DNA of 64,000 nt from Micavibrio sp. UBA6145 (lineage in GTDB: Bacteria > Pseudomonadota > Alphaproteobacteria > Micavibrionales > UBA1664): NCBI GenBank assembly GCA_002423205.1, contig DIUZ01000023.1, forward strand, positions 1 through 64,000, in the 5' to 3' direction. Under the pieces are notes generated by a model. The model had not been told where the DNA came from, did not search any database, and saw only the letters and a program-made list of their open reading frames with translations. The translations under genes and the position numbers were made by a program. Of the stretch, positions 1-8,812 are shown in pieces; position 1 is the stretch's first letter; each line of letters begins with the position of its first letter.

Positions 1-577
1 GGCGCGCGATGGTCTGGCGCAGGCGCGTCATCTTCACGCGTTCTTCACGGCCTTTGAGTTCACGCGGGACATGCGGGGCTGCGGGCGCGGCCGGTGCAGC
101 GGCCTTGACCGGTGCGGGTGCGGATTGCGCAGCAATCACATCACCCTTGGTCACGCGGCCGTCTTTGCCGGTGCCGGAGTCGAGCTGGACGCCGGTGTCC
201 GCCATGGCCTTGCGGGCGGCGGGGCCGGGTTGCGCAGAGGACGCAGCAGCAGGCGCGGCCGGGGTCGGCTCAGCGGCTTTGGCTTCTTCTTTTTTGATGT
301 CTTTGATTTCTTCTTTTTTGGTCTTGGGGGCGGCGGAGCCTTCGTCAGCGCCGATTTCGCCGATGATTGAACCGGGCTTGACGGTTTCGCCGGCCTTTGC
401 GGTGATGGCAATCAATGTGCCTGCGCTCTGTGCGTTGACCTCAACCGTGACCTTGTCGGTTTCGAGTTCGACCAGCGGCTCATCCTGACGGACGGCGTCG
501 CCCTCTTTTTTCAGCCATTTGGCAATGGTTGCTTCGGATACGGATTCGCCGAGAGAGGGAACAACGATGCTGGTCAT
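1..577 (-). CDS. sucB: Dihydrolipoyllysine succinyltransferase, E2 of 2-oxoglutarate dehydrogenase (N-terminal part)
   Basis: Partial gene read on the minus strand; the 3' end runs off the left edge. The ATG at 577-575 opens a lipoyl domain (start MTSIVVPSLGESVSEATI) with the lipoylated lysine in the ETDKVTVEV motif near residue 43. A charged, Lys/Glu-rich stretch and an Ala/Pro-rich linker follow, then a peripheral E1/E3-binding segment (ARKAMADTGV..GKDGRVTKGDV, about residues 110-140). The open end enters the start of the catalytic domain. E2 moves the succinyl group from E1 to CoA in the TCA cycle. The GESVSEAT form of the lipoyl domain is typical of the succinyl rather than the acetyl enzyme. 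sucA lies upstream on the same strand but about 3.4 kb away, with three genes between. Confidence 0.93.
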   Translation of the reverse strand, partial: MTSIVVPSLGESVSEATIAKWLKKEGDAVRQDEPLVELETDKVTVEVNAQSAGTLIAITAKAGETVKPGSIIGEIGADEGSAAPKTKKEEIKDIKKEEAKAAEPTPAAPAAASSAQPGPAARKAMADTGVQLDSGTGKDGRVTKGDVIAAQSAPAPVKAAAPAAPAAPHVPRELKGREERVKMTRLRQTIAR

Positions 578-662
578 GGAAAGCCTTGCAATTTCAGTGG
601 ATTGACCACCGGAATTTGGCACGGGCACTGGCCCCGGTCAAGGGGCCAGAGAATGTTGTTAC

Positions 663-1052
663 TTACAGGCTGAGGGTACCGTGGCGGGCGGCTATCTGCG
701 CCTCTGCGGGCGCGCCTTCGTAAATGTCCTCGGCCCTGAAACCGGCGGCAAAAAAACGGTCTGCGTTTTCATGGAAGGTACAGCGGGTTTCGCCGGCCTT
801 GCGGGCCAGATTGCAGGCACCGAACGTGGTGTCGTGCGTGCAGCGGCGGATTTCGACCTTACCGCTTGAGATTGATGGGTGCGATAAGCCCTCAACACGA
901 GGGGATTGGGCGTTGAACCGGAACAACTGGTGCAAGGCACCCAGTGCCTGCGTTTCGGTCAGGTCATCAGTCGTTTGTGCGGACGAGGCTTTGGTTTCCA
1001 TGCGCTGGAGCACGGGCTCCCACGGGCCGGTTCTGGTCGGATAGTGCGTCAT
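663..1052 (-). CDS. Hypothetical small protein with Cys/His cluster
   Basis: A 129-residue minus-strand frame between the ABC exporter and sucB. I do not recognise a family. Residues about 68-100 hold a compact set of Cys and His (CTHD, GAC, RCTFHE) spaced as a possible small metal site, followed by FFAAGFRAEDIYEGAP. No signal peptide or membrane segment is visible. No convincing Shine-Dalgarno precedes the ATG at 1052; an internal ATG (residue 18, METKASS) is an alternative start. It is separated from the exporter gene by about 40 nt and from sucB by 85 nt, so co-transcription is plausible. The call rests on frame length and position only. Confidence 0.55.
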   Translation of the reverse strand: MTHYPTRTGPWEPVLQRMETKASSAQTTDDLTETQALGALHQLFRFNAQSPRVEGLSHPSISSGKVEIRRCTHDTTFGACNLARKAGETRCTFHENADRFFAAGFRAEDIYEGAPAEAQIAARHGTLSL

Positions 1053-1091
1053 GAGGTTTTCAATAACCGATCACGTGCACACGCGTCAAAT

Positions 1092-2918
1092 TTACGCCCC
1101 CAGAAACCCACCGGATTGCAGGCCCCACAGGCGGGCATACAGGCCGCCGCGGGAGAGCAGCTCGGCGTGGGTGCCGTCTTCGACGATTTTACCCTGGTCC
1201 ATCACGATCAGGCGATCCAGATGGGCGATGGTGGACAGGCGGTGCGCGATGGCAACAACCGTGCGCCCTTCCATCAGGTGTTTGAAGGAATCCTGGATCA
1301 TGCGTTCGGATTCTGAATCAAGACTGGCCGTGGCCTCATCCAGCACGACGATGGGCGCGTCTTTCAGCACAGCCCGTGCGATGGCAATACGCTGGCGCTG
1401 GCCGCCGGACAATTTCACGCCGCGTTCACCGACGGTGGCGTCATATCCCATGCCGCCCTTGGTGTCGCGCAGGGAGCCGATGAAATCATGCGCCTGCGCG
1501 ATGCGTGTGGCGTTTTCGATTGCGGCGTCATCCGCATCAAGGCGACCATAGGCGATATTGTCACGCACGGTGCGGTGAAGCAGGTCAGCTGATTGCGGGA
1601 TAAAGGCGATGGAATCGCGCACACTATCCTGTGTCACCTGCGCGATATCCTGACCGTCGATCAAAATGCGGCCACCCTGCACGTCATGCAGGCGCAGCAG
1701 CAATTGCATCAGCGACGATTTTCCAGCGCCGGATGGGCCAACAAGACCCACGCGCTGGCGCGGCGGAATGCGCAGTGTGAAATTGTCGAACATCGGGCGC
1801 GATGGATAGTTAAACGTCATGTTTTCAAAAACGATGGACGGTTCACGCACCGTGATCACCCCCGCCCCTGGTTTGTCGGTGACGTCATGCGCCTGCACGA
1901 TGGCTTCCATGCCTTCCTGCACCTCCCCCAGACGTTCAAAAAACGCGGTGTACACTTCCGTCAGCCAGAACGTGGCCTGAATCATGGACAGCGCCATGGG
2001 CAGGATCATAGTGATCTGCGCCGTGGTCATGCCGCCCTGCTGCCAGCCATGGACGGTCGCCAGCACCAGCGCGAACATAAAGACGGAGTTGATGACGTGC
2101 TGTGCCCGGAACATGGTGGTAACTTTGAGTTCCCATTCCGACGCGGCGTCAGAGACATCATGCAGGGCTTCGCGGAAATAACGGTCTTCGTATTCGCGGC
2201 GCGCAAAAATCTTGACCAGAAAAATATTGGTGAGGATATCGACAAAGCGTCCGCGCATGACGGATCGCTTGCGCGACGTGCCTTCGGCCAAGGCGCGGAT
2301 GCGCGGCACGAAGTAACCGAGATTGATTGCATACAAGATCATGTATGCGGCGGTGAAACCGGCGAAGCTGGAGCCGATCCAAGAGAAAATGGCCAGCGTG
2401 GTCAGGAACATCACGCCCGCATAAATGAAAGGGCCGGTGATATCGCTCAGGATGAGGCGCATGGCATAGGGCATTTCCACGACCTTGCCGGCCAGACGCC
2501 CGGCGAAATCATCCTGGAAATAACGGTAGGAATGCCTGTGCAGGTACAGCGCCAGCTGGCGGCGGATCATCGCCGCGTAATAGGCCAGTGTCTTGGAGCT
2601 GAGCCAGCCCTGAAAATTATACAGTGCGGGCGCAAGGATAAGGACCAGCACGGTATAGGCCGCAAGCCACGACCCAAGCGTGATCCAGATCGTGTCGCGG
2701 TTTGCGCTGTCGACGAACGAGCCCACGATTTTGCCGAAGAAGAACGGCGCAAGCGCCGAGAGGATACCTGCGCTGATGCCCAGCAGGCACAGCGCGATAA
2801 AGCGCGCCTTGATCTGGCGGGTGAAAAACCACACGAACGGTATGACGCGGTTCGGGAGCCGGTCGAGCCCCTCGTCCGGCAACTGGTCAATCGTCTGCGG
2901 GAAATCAAAAAATTTCAT
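1092..2918 (-). CDS. ABC transporter, fused permease and ATPase (MsbA/exporter type)
   Basis: Type IV ABC exporter half-transporter of 608 residues: an N-terminal six-helix membrane domain (about residues 25-320), then an ATPase domain with Walker A GPSGAGKSS, signature LSGGQRQR, Walker B VVLDEATASLD and switch His in AIAHRLSTI. Such proteins work as dimers in the inner membrane and export lipids, peptides or drugs; the substrate cannot be told from sequence. I chose the ATG at 2918 (MKFFDFPQTIDQ). An upstream in-frame ATG at 2945 would add nine residues encoded by the loop and arm of the dapA terminator hairpin, which look non-conserved. Neither start has a clear ribosome binding site. It lies 41 nt after dapA. 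Confidence 0.9.
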   Translation of the reverse strand: MKFFDFPQTIDQLPDEGLDRLPNRVIPFVWFFTRQIKARFIALCLLGISAGILSALAPFFFGKIVGSFVDSANRDTIWITLGSWLAAYTVLVLILAPALYNFQGWLSSKTLAYYAAMIRRQLALYLHRHSYRYFQDDFAGRLAGKVVEMPYAMRLILSDITGPFIYAGVMFLTTLAIFSWIGSSFAGFTAAYMILYAINLGYFVPRIRALAEGTSRKRSVMRGRFVDILTNIFLVKIFARREYEDRYFREALHDVSDAASEWELKVTTMFRAQHVINSVFMFALVLATVHGWQQGGMTTAQITMILPMALSMIQATFWLTEVYTAFFERLGEVQEGMEAIVQAHDVTDKPGAGVITVREPSIVFENMTFNYPSRPMFDNFTLRIPPRQRVGLVGPSGAGKSSLMQLLLRLHDVQGGRILIDGQDIAQVTQDSVRDSIAFIPQSADLLHRTVRDNIAYGRLDADDAAIENATRIAQAHDFIGSLRDTKGGMGYDATVGERGVKLSGGQRQRIAIARAVLKDAPIVVLDEATASLDSESERMIQDSFKHLMEGRTVVAIAHRLSTIAHLDRLIVMDQGKIVEDGTHAELLSRGGLYARLWGLQSGGFLGA

Positions 2919-2949
2919 GGGCCCAGATGTAATGCACGGGCCCATGAAA
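2913..2949 (-). terminator. Rho-independent terminator after dapA, overlapping the ABC exporter start
   Basis: A perfect 12-bp inverted repeat (2913-2924 with 2938-2949, arms TTTCATGGGCCC and complement) with a 13-nt loop. On the minus strand it is followed by a run of six T, the classic intrinsic terminator form, 11 nt after the dapA stop. The 3' arm and the T run are also the first codons (ATGAAATTTTTTGAT) of the ABC exporter gene. Confidence 0.8.
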
Positions 2950-2959
2950 AGCGAGGGGA

Positions 2960-3910
2960 TTAACCCATAACCGCGCGCAGTTGCGGCATGGCACCGGCGG
3001 GGCGGTGCGCATAGGCGGTGCGCAGATCATGCAGGGCGATATCGACCGCGCGGCGCGTCTGTATCCCGGCGGGGACCATGGGCAGGCGCAGGTTTTCTTC
3101 GATCAGGCCGAGCTGGGCGGCAGCATATTTGACCTGGCAGGGCGACGGATCTTCCTCGCCCGCCACCTTGACGAACATGGCGTCGTGGAGCGGCATCAAC
3201 TGCAGGTGAATGCGCGCAGCTTCCGCACCGTCGCCACGGGCATGCGCGTTGAAGAGGTTGGCGCATAAACGCGGGGCAATGTTGGACGTCACAGAGATCG
3301 CACCATGACCGCCGAGTTGAAGGAAGCGCAGCACATTTGCGTCTTCGCCGGTCAACTGGATGAAGTCGTCGCCGGATGCCGCGCGGGTCTGGCCGACGCG
3401 GTGCAGATCATTGGTCGCGTCTTTGACGCCGACGATACGCGGCAGTTCAGACAGTGCGGTTTGCGTGTCGATGCTCATATTCGCAACGGTGCGGCCGGGC
3501 ACGTTGTACAGAATGATCGGCAGGTCGGTCGCGTCGTGGATCGCCTTGAAATGCGCGTAGATGCCGCGCTGGCTCGGCTTGTTGTAATAGGGCACGACCT
3601 GAAGCAGGGCATCGGCGCCTGCGTTCTGCGCGATGTGCGACAGCTCGATGGCTTCTGCCGTGCTGTTGGCACCGGCACCGGCGATGACGGGCACGCGCCT
3701 GTCCGCGACGCGCACGGCGGTGCGGATCAGCTCGCCCTGTTCGCCCATAGTCAGGGTCGGCGATTCACCGGTCGTGCCGCAGGGGACGAGCCCCTGAATG
3801 CCTTCGGTGATCTGCCAGTCGACAAAGTTTTCGAACCTGTCGAGGTCAATGGAGCCGTCTGCGCGCATCGGCGTTACAAGCGCTGTGAAGTAACCGTGAA
3901 GATTTGTCAT
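2960..3910 (-). CDS. dapA: 4-hydroxy-tetrahydrodipicolinate synthase
   Basis: A 316-residue TIM-barrel lyase that condenses pyruvate with aspartate semialdehyde, the first committed step to diaminopimelate and lysine. Seen in the translation: the GTTGES motif (Thr46, Thr47), Tyr109 in VVPYYNKP, Tyr135 in ILYNVPGRT and the Schiff-base lysine Lys163 in GVKDATND. It is slightly longer than the usual 290-300 residues because of a C-terminal tail. It sits between sucA and the ABC exporter on the same strand. A hairpin upstream (3926-3958) likely ends the sucA message, so dapA may have its own promoter in the short gap before 3910. Confidence 0.95.
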   Translation of the reverse strand: MTNLHGYFTALVTPMRADGSIDLDRFENFVDWQITEGIQGLVPCGTTGESPTLTMGEQGELIRTAVRVADRRVPVIAGAGANSTAEAIELSHIAQNAGADALLQVVPYYNKPSQRGIYAHFKAIHDATDLPIILYNVPGRTVANMSIDTQTALSELPRIVGVKDATNDLHRVGQTRAASGDDFIQLTGEDANVLRFLQLGGHGAISVTSNIAPRLCANLFNAHARGDGAEAARIHLQLMPLHDAMFVKVAGEEDPSPCQVKYAAAQLGLIEENLRLPMVPAGIQTRRAVDIALHDLRTAYAHRPAGAMPQLRAVMG

Positions 3911-3925
3911 AGGCGAGACATAAGC

Positions 3926-3958
3926 AAAACGACCACTGGTTATGCCAATGGTCGTTTT
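3926..3958 (-). terminator. Terminator downstream of sucA
   Basis: A perfect 10-bp stem (AAAACGACCA at 3926-3935 with its complement at 3949-3958) and 13-nt loop, flanked by A and T runs. On the minus strand it follows the sucA stop by about 55 nt and continues into TTTTG. Confidence 0.75.
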
Positions 3959-4014
3959 TCATGCTCGATGCAAATTTTGCATTATAGGCGGCAGGGCCAC
4001 CTTTTAAGCCATTG

Positions 4015-6963
4015 TTACTTGCTGACCGTCAGGGCCTTTTCCGTCAGGCTGGCCTGTTCCACGGCGTGGCGCTTGGCCGAACCGGTGGCCGGGGCTGCCG
4101 CTTCGGGGCGACCGACATAGGTCGGACGACCCGCCTTGTGCTTGAGGGTGGTCAGCACTTTTTCGATGCGGCGGTCGACGAAGGTCCAGTACCCCTGGTT
4201 CTCCGCTTCTTCCTGGCACCAGACGACTTCGGCGTTCGGGTAACGGCCCAGTTCTTCGGCCAGTGCGTCGGCCGGGAACGGGTAAAGCTGTTCGACACGC
4301 AGGATGGCAACATCCTTGATCTCTTTGGCTTCACGCGCTTCAAACAGGTCGTAATAGACTTTGCCGGTGCACAGAATGACACGCTTGATGTCTTTGGGTT
4401 TGTTGATCGCACCCGTGGCTTCCGCTTCGTCCCAGAGAACGCGGTGGAAGGTGGTGTCGCCCATGAAGTCGTCGATACGGCTGACCGCGCGCTTGTGACG
4501 CAGCAGCGATTTCGGCGACATGACGATCAAAGGTTTACGGAAGTTACGCTTCAACTGACGGCGCAGGGCGTGGAAGTAGTTGGCAGGCGTCGTGATGTTG
4601 ACGACCGACCAGTTGTCTTCAGCCGAGTTTTGCAGGAATCGTTCAGGACGCGCGGATGAGTGTTCCGGACCCTGGCCTTCCATACCGTGCGGCAGCAGCA
4701 TGACAAGACCCGACATGCGCAGCCACTTGGTTTCCGACGATGAAATATACTGGTCGATGATGACCTGTGCGCCGTTGACGAAGTCGCCGAACTGGCCTTC
4801 CCAGAGCACAAGGGCGTTGGGGTCAGCCAGCGAGTAACCGTAATCGAAGCCGAGAACGGCGGCTTCGGACAGCGGCGAGTCGAATGCTTCGAAGAATGCC
4901 TGATCCTTGGAGACATTGCGCAGCGGGTGGTATTTTTTCTCGTTCGTCTGATCGTAGATGATCGCATGACGGTGCGAGAACGTACCGCGGCCCACGTCCT
5001 GACCGGAAATGCGCACGACGTGTTGTTCAGCGAGCAGTGAACCAAACGCAATGGCTTCGCCCGTACCCCAGTCGAAACCTTCGCCGGTTTCGAACATTTT
5101 CTTTTTCGCTTCCAGCTGGCGCAGGATTTTCGGGTTGGCGTTGAAATCAGCAGGCACTTGCGTCAGCGCGGTGGACAGCGCCTTCATCGTATCCTTGCTG
5201 ATGGCCGTCTTGGCGCGGCGCGCTGAACCGGCGTAGTCGACTGATTGCTCGATACCGGTCCACACACCTTCGAGCATGTCGGCGCGGTTCGGTTTGTAGG
5301 CTTTGGATGCCTGGAAGTCTTTTTCAAGACGGGCGGTGAAATCATCCGCCATGCCTTTGGCATCGGCTTCCGGCAGAACGCCTTCGGCAACCAGCTTGTT
5401 CGCGTATTGCGTGCGGGTGGTCTGCAGTTCGGCAATCGCCTTGTACATCAGCGGCTGGGTGAATGCCGGTTCATCGGATTCGTTATGGCCGTGGCGGCGG
5501 TAGCAGATGATGTCGAGCACGACATCTTTCTTGAACGCCTGACGGAATTCGATGGCAAGACGCGCCGCGCGCACGACCTGTTCCGGATCGTCGCCGTTGA
5601 CGTGGAAAATCGGTGCCGAGAGCATTTTCGCGACATCCGTGCAATACGGACCCGAGCGCGAGTAAGACGGCATGGTGGTGAAGCCGATCTGGTTGTTGAC
5701 AACAACGTGGACCGTGCCGCCGACCTTGTAACCATGCAGTTCGGACATCATCAGGGTTTCAGCGACCAGACCCTGGCCCGCGAATGCCGCGTCACCATGG
5801 ATGAGCAGCGGGATCACTTGCGCGCGTTCGGTATCGTTCAGTTTTTGCTGCTTGGCGCGGACACGGCCGACAACGACCGGGTTCACGACTTCAAGGTGCG
5901 ACGGGTTCGGGGTCAGCGTGACGTGGACGGTACCGCCCGAAAACTGGCGGTCAGATGACGCGCCAAGGTGGTATTTCACGTCACCGGAACCCAGAACGTC
6001 GTCCGGAGTCGAAGGTGTGCCCTGGAATTCAGAGAACAGCGCCACGAACGGTTTGCCGAGAACGTTGGTCAGCATGTTCAAACGGCCACGGTGGGCCATA
6101 CCGAATACGACTTCCTTCACGCCAAGCTGCGAACCACGGTCGAGGATTTCTTCAACCGCAGCGATCATCGATTCACCGCCTTCAAGACCGAAGCGTTTGG
6201 TACCGACGAATTTGACCTGCAGGAATTTCTCAAGACCTTCGGCAATCGTCAAGTTGCTGAGGATTTTTTTGCGCGTCTGCGCATCAAAGCCGACATTGTG
6301 TTCGTGTTTTTCAAGACGGTCCTGAATCCAGAAACGCTGGTCCGGGTCGGTGACGAACATGTACTCGACGCCGAGCGTGCCGCAGTAGATTTCAAACAGG
6401 CGTTCCATGATCTGGCGCAGGCTTGCCTGCTGGAAGCCAAGATTGCCGTCGAGGAAAATCGGGCGGTCGTAATCACCGGCGGTGAAACCCCAGTAGCCCG
6501 GATCAAGTTCAGCGTGCGACGGCACTTCGCGCTGGTGCAGCGGATCGAGATCGGCGCGGAAGTGGCCGCGCATGCGGTAGGCGCGGATCAGCATCATGGC
6601 GCGCAGCGTATCGCGCGCGGATTGCTGACCGGCGGGCGTCGACAGATCGGCGACGGCCTGCGTCTGCACGGGGGCGGCAGCGGCAGCGCGCGGCGGCATG
6701 TAGGAAACATTGGATTGCGGCAGGTCGACGTTGGCACCCGCGGCGTGGAAGCTGCGATTTTCGGCGCGGTTTTCTTCCGGCGTCCATGAGGGGCCGTGCA
6801 GTTCGCGCAGCAGGGTGATTTCGGCGTCCGAGAGATCACGGAAAAATTCGGACCAGCCCTGCGCCACGGAAGCGGGGTTGCGCAGATACTGCGTATATAT
6901 GTGTGCGATGTACTCGGCGTTGACGCCCGAAAGAAGCGATTTGGCGGCGGCGTTTTGTGACAT
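4015..6963 (-). CDS. sucA: 2-oxoglutarate dehydrogenase E1 component
   Basis: A 982-residue thiamine-diphosphate decarboxylase of the TCA cycle. The N-terminus (MSQNAAAKSLLSGVNAEYIA..YLRNPASVAQGW) is the short E2-binding segment typical of E1o. GMAHRGRLNML and the GDAAF/NNQIGFTT region form the cofactor-binding core, and YRRHGHNESDEPAFTQPLMY is characteristic of OGDH. The ATG at 6963 is chosen because family similarity begins there. The frame stays open for about 110 codons further upstream, but that part runs antisense into the divergent gene at 7086. A hairpin at 3926-3958 ends the transcript. sucB is not next to it. Confidence 0.96.
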   Translation of the reverse strand: MSQNAAAKSLLSGVNAEYIAHIYTQYLRNPASVAQGWSEFFRDLSDAEITLLRELHGPSWTPEENRAENRSFHAAGANVDLPQSNVSYMPPRAAAAAPVQTQAVADLSTPAGQQSARDTLRAMMLIRAYRMRGHFRADLDPLHQREVPSHAELDPGYWGFTAGDYDRPIFLDGNLGFQQASLRQIMERLFEIYCGTLGVEYMFVTDPDQRFWIQDRLEKHEHNVGFDAQTRKKILSNLTIAEGLEKFLQVKFVGTKRFGLEGGESMIAAVEEILDRGSQLGVKEVVFGMAHRGRLNMLTNVLGKPFVALFSEFQGTPSTPDDVLGSGDVKYHLGASSDRQFSGGTVHVTLTPNPSHLEVVNPVVVGRVRAKQQKLNDTERAQVIPLLIHGDAAFAGQGLVAETLMMSELHGYKVGGTVHVVVNNQIGFTTMPSYSRSGPYCTDVAKMLSAPIFHVNGDDPEQVVRAARLAIEFRQAFKKDVVLDIICYRRHGHNESDEPAFTQPLMYKAIAELQTTRTQYANKLVAEGVLPEADAKGMADDFTARLEKDFQASKAYKPNRADMLEGVWTGIEQSVDYAGSARRAKTAISKDTMKALSTALTQVPADFNANPKILRQLEAKKKMFETGEGFDWGTGEAIAFGSLLAEQHVVRISGQDVGRGTFSHRHAIIYDQTNEKKYHPLRNVSKDQAFFEAFDSPLSEAAVLGFDYGYSLADPNALVLWEGQFGDFVNGAQVIIDQYISSSETKWLRMSGLVMLLPHGMEGQGPEHSSARPERFLQNSAEDNWSVVNITTPANYFHALRRQLKRNFRKPLIVMSPKSLLRHKRAVSRIDDFMGDTTFHRVLWDEAEATGAINKPKDIKRVILCTGKVYYDLFEAREAKEIKDVAILRVEQLYPFPADALAEELGRYPNAEVVWCQEEAENQGYWTFVDRRIEKVLTTLKHKAGRPTYVGRPEAAAPATGSAKRHAVEQASLTEKALTVSK

Positions 6964-7085
6964 TGATTTTGGTTCCCTATCCGTGAAGCCTGAAGCGGCT
7001 TGAGACATAGCATAACCGGCTATTAAAAAAAGGGAAAAGCGCCAAGGCTTGACGGCTGCACCGTTAAGGGCCACAACCGCCAGGC

Positions 7086-7730
7086 ATGGAAAATACCCCC
7101 GCCCCGATCCAACAGAATGACGACACGCTGGACGATGCCAGCCTGTCCGAACTTTTCTCAACCGTATTAGGCCGTTACAAAGGCCAGACGGTATCAATCG
7201 GCACCCTGGTCGAGGCGCTGCATGAACGCGGTTTTGGGGTTTTGCTGATCCTGTTTTCGCTGCCCCTGTGCATTCCCATTCCAAAGCCCCCACCGGTCGA
7301 CACGATATTGGGGCTGCCGCTTTTTTACTTAAGCCTGCAGATGATTTTGGGCCGTGACCGCCCGAACCTCCCGCAGAAGATTTTGAACAAGACGATTTCG
7401 GTCGATCTTTTGATCAAAGCGTTCAAACGCGGTCGCAAGTGGCTGGAAAAATTCGAAAAACTTTTCCGTCCGCGCCTGACACGCACAATTTCGGAACATC
7501 ACCTGGCGCGGATCTGCGGCGTGCTGGGCATGGGGCTGACCTGTTCAGTGCTGGTCCCCTTCCCGATGAGCAACACGGTGCCGAGCCTGTGCATGGTGAT
7601 TATGGCTACGGGCCTGATCAGCCGCGACGGCCTGGCGTCGATTATCGCCGGCATTTTCGGCACGGCGTGGGTGATTATGCTGACGGTGCTTGCGGCGCTT
7701 GGCGGCGAGTGGCTGCTGAAACTGGTCTGA
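7086..7730 (+). CDS. ExoD-family membrane protein
   Basis: A 214-residue protein with the ExoD (exopolysaccharide synthesis) pattern. A short acidic N-terminus is followed by GFGVLLILFSLPLCIPIPKP and LGLPLFYLSLQMILGR, a basic middle region, and two C-terminal hydrophobic segments ending in a hydrophobic tail. ExoD proteins are inner-membrane proteins linked genetically to exopolysaccharide production and alkaline tolerance; the biochemical role is unknown. It is transcribed divergently from sucA across a 122-bp gap. Its last 56 bp overlap, tail to tail, the minus-strand gene at 7675-8259. Confidence 0.82.
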   Translation: MENTPAPIQQNDDTLDDASLSELFSTVLGRYKGQTVSIGTLVEALHERGFGVLLILFSLPLCIPIPKPPPVDTILGLPLFYLSLQMILGRDRPNLPQKILNKTISVDLLIKAFKRGRKWLEKFEKLFRPRLTRTISEHHLARICGVLGMGLTCSVLVPFPMSNTVPSLCMVIMATGLISRDGLASIIAGIFGTAWVIMLTVLAALGGEWLLKLV

Positions 7731-8259
7731 GCGGGACCATACCCATAATTGCGAGGACGCGTTTGTAATCCCGGTAGACCATGCCGTGGTCGCCGTTGGT
7801 GCCGACCACGCGTTCCGGCGGGATGACGGTGATGTTTTCCGGGTGGTCCTCGACACAGACAATGCGCGACACCGGGATCTGCGGGTTGCGGCCCATCCAG
7901 TCCCGGATGCCGTCATCCTTGTGATGCTCACCGATGGCGTCGGGGTCGCGGGCGTAGAGCCAGTCCTTTTGAATGCCCGCGTTATCGAGACGCTTTTGCA
8001 GGATATGGCCTTCGTTTTTGCCGTGGCGCGTGATCAGGACGATGCGAAAATTGTATTGATTAACAAGCGTTTCGACATGGCGTGTGGCGTCAGCGGAATA
8101 GATGCCGTCGCATTCGCCCTGCATGTGAAAGTAAAACAGGTTGCCCAGATGCGGCGTGCTGCCCAGCATACCCTTGGTCATCACGCCCTCAAGATCGAGA
8201 AGCAGGATATTGACGTCGTTGTCTTTGAGATCGGGCAAGGTGCTGGTATGAAATGACAT
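7675..8259 (-). CDS. HAD-like protein
   Basis: A 194-residue soluble protein. The N-terminal LLLDLEGVMT resembles HAD motif I, with Asp as nucleophile but Glu where the second Asp is usual. IVLITRHGK fits motif II (hydrophobic strand ending in T), and IVCVEDHPENI fits motif IV (acidic pair after a strand). The HAD assignment is from these motifs only; the substrate is unknown. The C-terminus is basic and Ala/Pro-rich and is encoded opposite the end of the ExoD-family gene. It is divergent from dsbB, with 28 bp between the starts. Confidence 0.65.
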   Translation of the reverse strand: MSFHTSTLPDLKDNDVNILLLDLEGVMTKGMLGSTPHLGNLFYFHMQGECDGIYSADATRHVETLVNQYNFRIVLITRHGKNEGHILQKRLDNAGIQKDWLYARDPDAIGEHHKDDGIRDWMGRNPQIPVSRIVCVEDHPENITVIPPERVVGTNGDHGMVYRDYKRVLAIMGMVPLRPVSAATRRQAPQAPSA

Positions 8260-8287
8260 GCTCAGGTTCTAAAGGATAGACGCGATT

Positions 8288-8812
8288 ATGACATCAAATT
8301 TCTTTGCCGCCCTGCAAAACCGGGCCGTCTATGTCAACATGGCGGCGGCGGCGGCAGCGCTGGCAGCGGCATTCACCGCGCAGTATGTTTTCCACCTCGC
8401 CCCGTGTGAGCTGTGCCTGATGCAGCGCATGCCTTATGCGCTGATCATCGTGCTTGGCGTTTTATACGCGTGCGGATTTCGCCGCGATGTCGTGATCCTT
8501 GGCATCATGGCACCGGCCTTTGTCGTGGCCACGGGCCTTGCCGGATTCCATGTCGGCGTCGAACAAAAATGGTGGGAAGGCTTCACCGCGTGCAGCGCGC
8601 AACTGAATGCCAATGATTTCAATACACTGCGCGAACAAATTCTCAACGGACCTCAGGCGCGGTGCGATGACATCGCATGGTCGTTCATGGGCATCAGCAT
8701 GGCCGGGTTTAATTTCCTTTATGCACTGGTACTTAGCGTGTTTTCCTTCAGCGCCATTTTAAAAAAAAACCATAACATCCCTCAAAAGAGAACCCCCGCT
8801 TCAGGGGGATGA
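8288..8812 (+). CDS. dsbB: Disulfide bond formation protein DsbB family
   Basis: A 174-residue inner-membrane protein with four hydrophobic segments. The CELC pair after the first helix (about residues 39-42) and a second Cys pair in the second periplasmic loop (FTACSAQ and ARCDDI) match DsbB, which reoxidises DsbA and passes electrons to ubiquinone. The following SFMGISMAGFNF helix is also typical. The stop codon lies inside a GC-rich hairpin (8793-8820). No dsbA is in the window. Confidence 0.88.
   Translation: MTSNFFAALQNRAVYVNMAAAAAALAAAFTAQYVFHLAPCELCLMQRMPYALIIVLGVLYACGFRRDVVILGIMAPAFVVATGLAGFHVGVEQKWWEGFTACSAQLNANDFNTLREQILNGPQARCDDIAWSFMGISMAGFNFLYALVLSVFSFSAILKKNHNIPQKRTPASGG

Noticed and set aside
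1593..2963. Long open frame on the plus strand opposite the ABC exporter
   Set aside because: It lies wholly opposite a gene with clear motifs and gives a His/Arg-rich nonsense-like product with no recognisable domain.
6964..7293. Upstream extension of the sucA frame by 110 codons
   Set aside because: The extension reads antisense through the start of the ExoD-family gene and is not E1-like; the family begins at the ATG at 6963.
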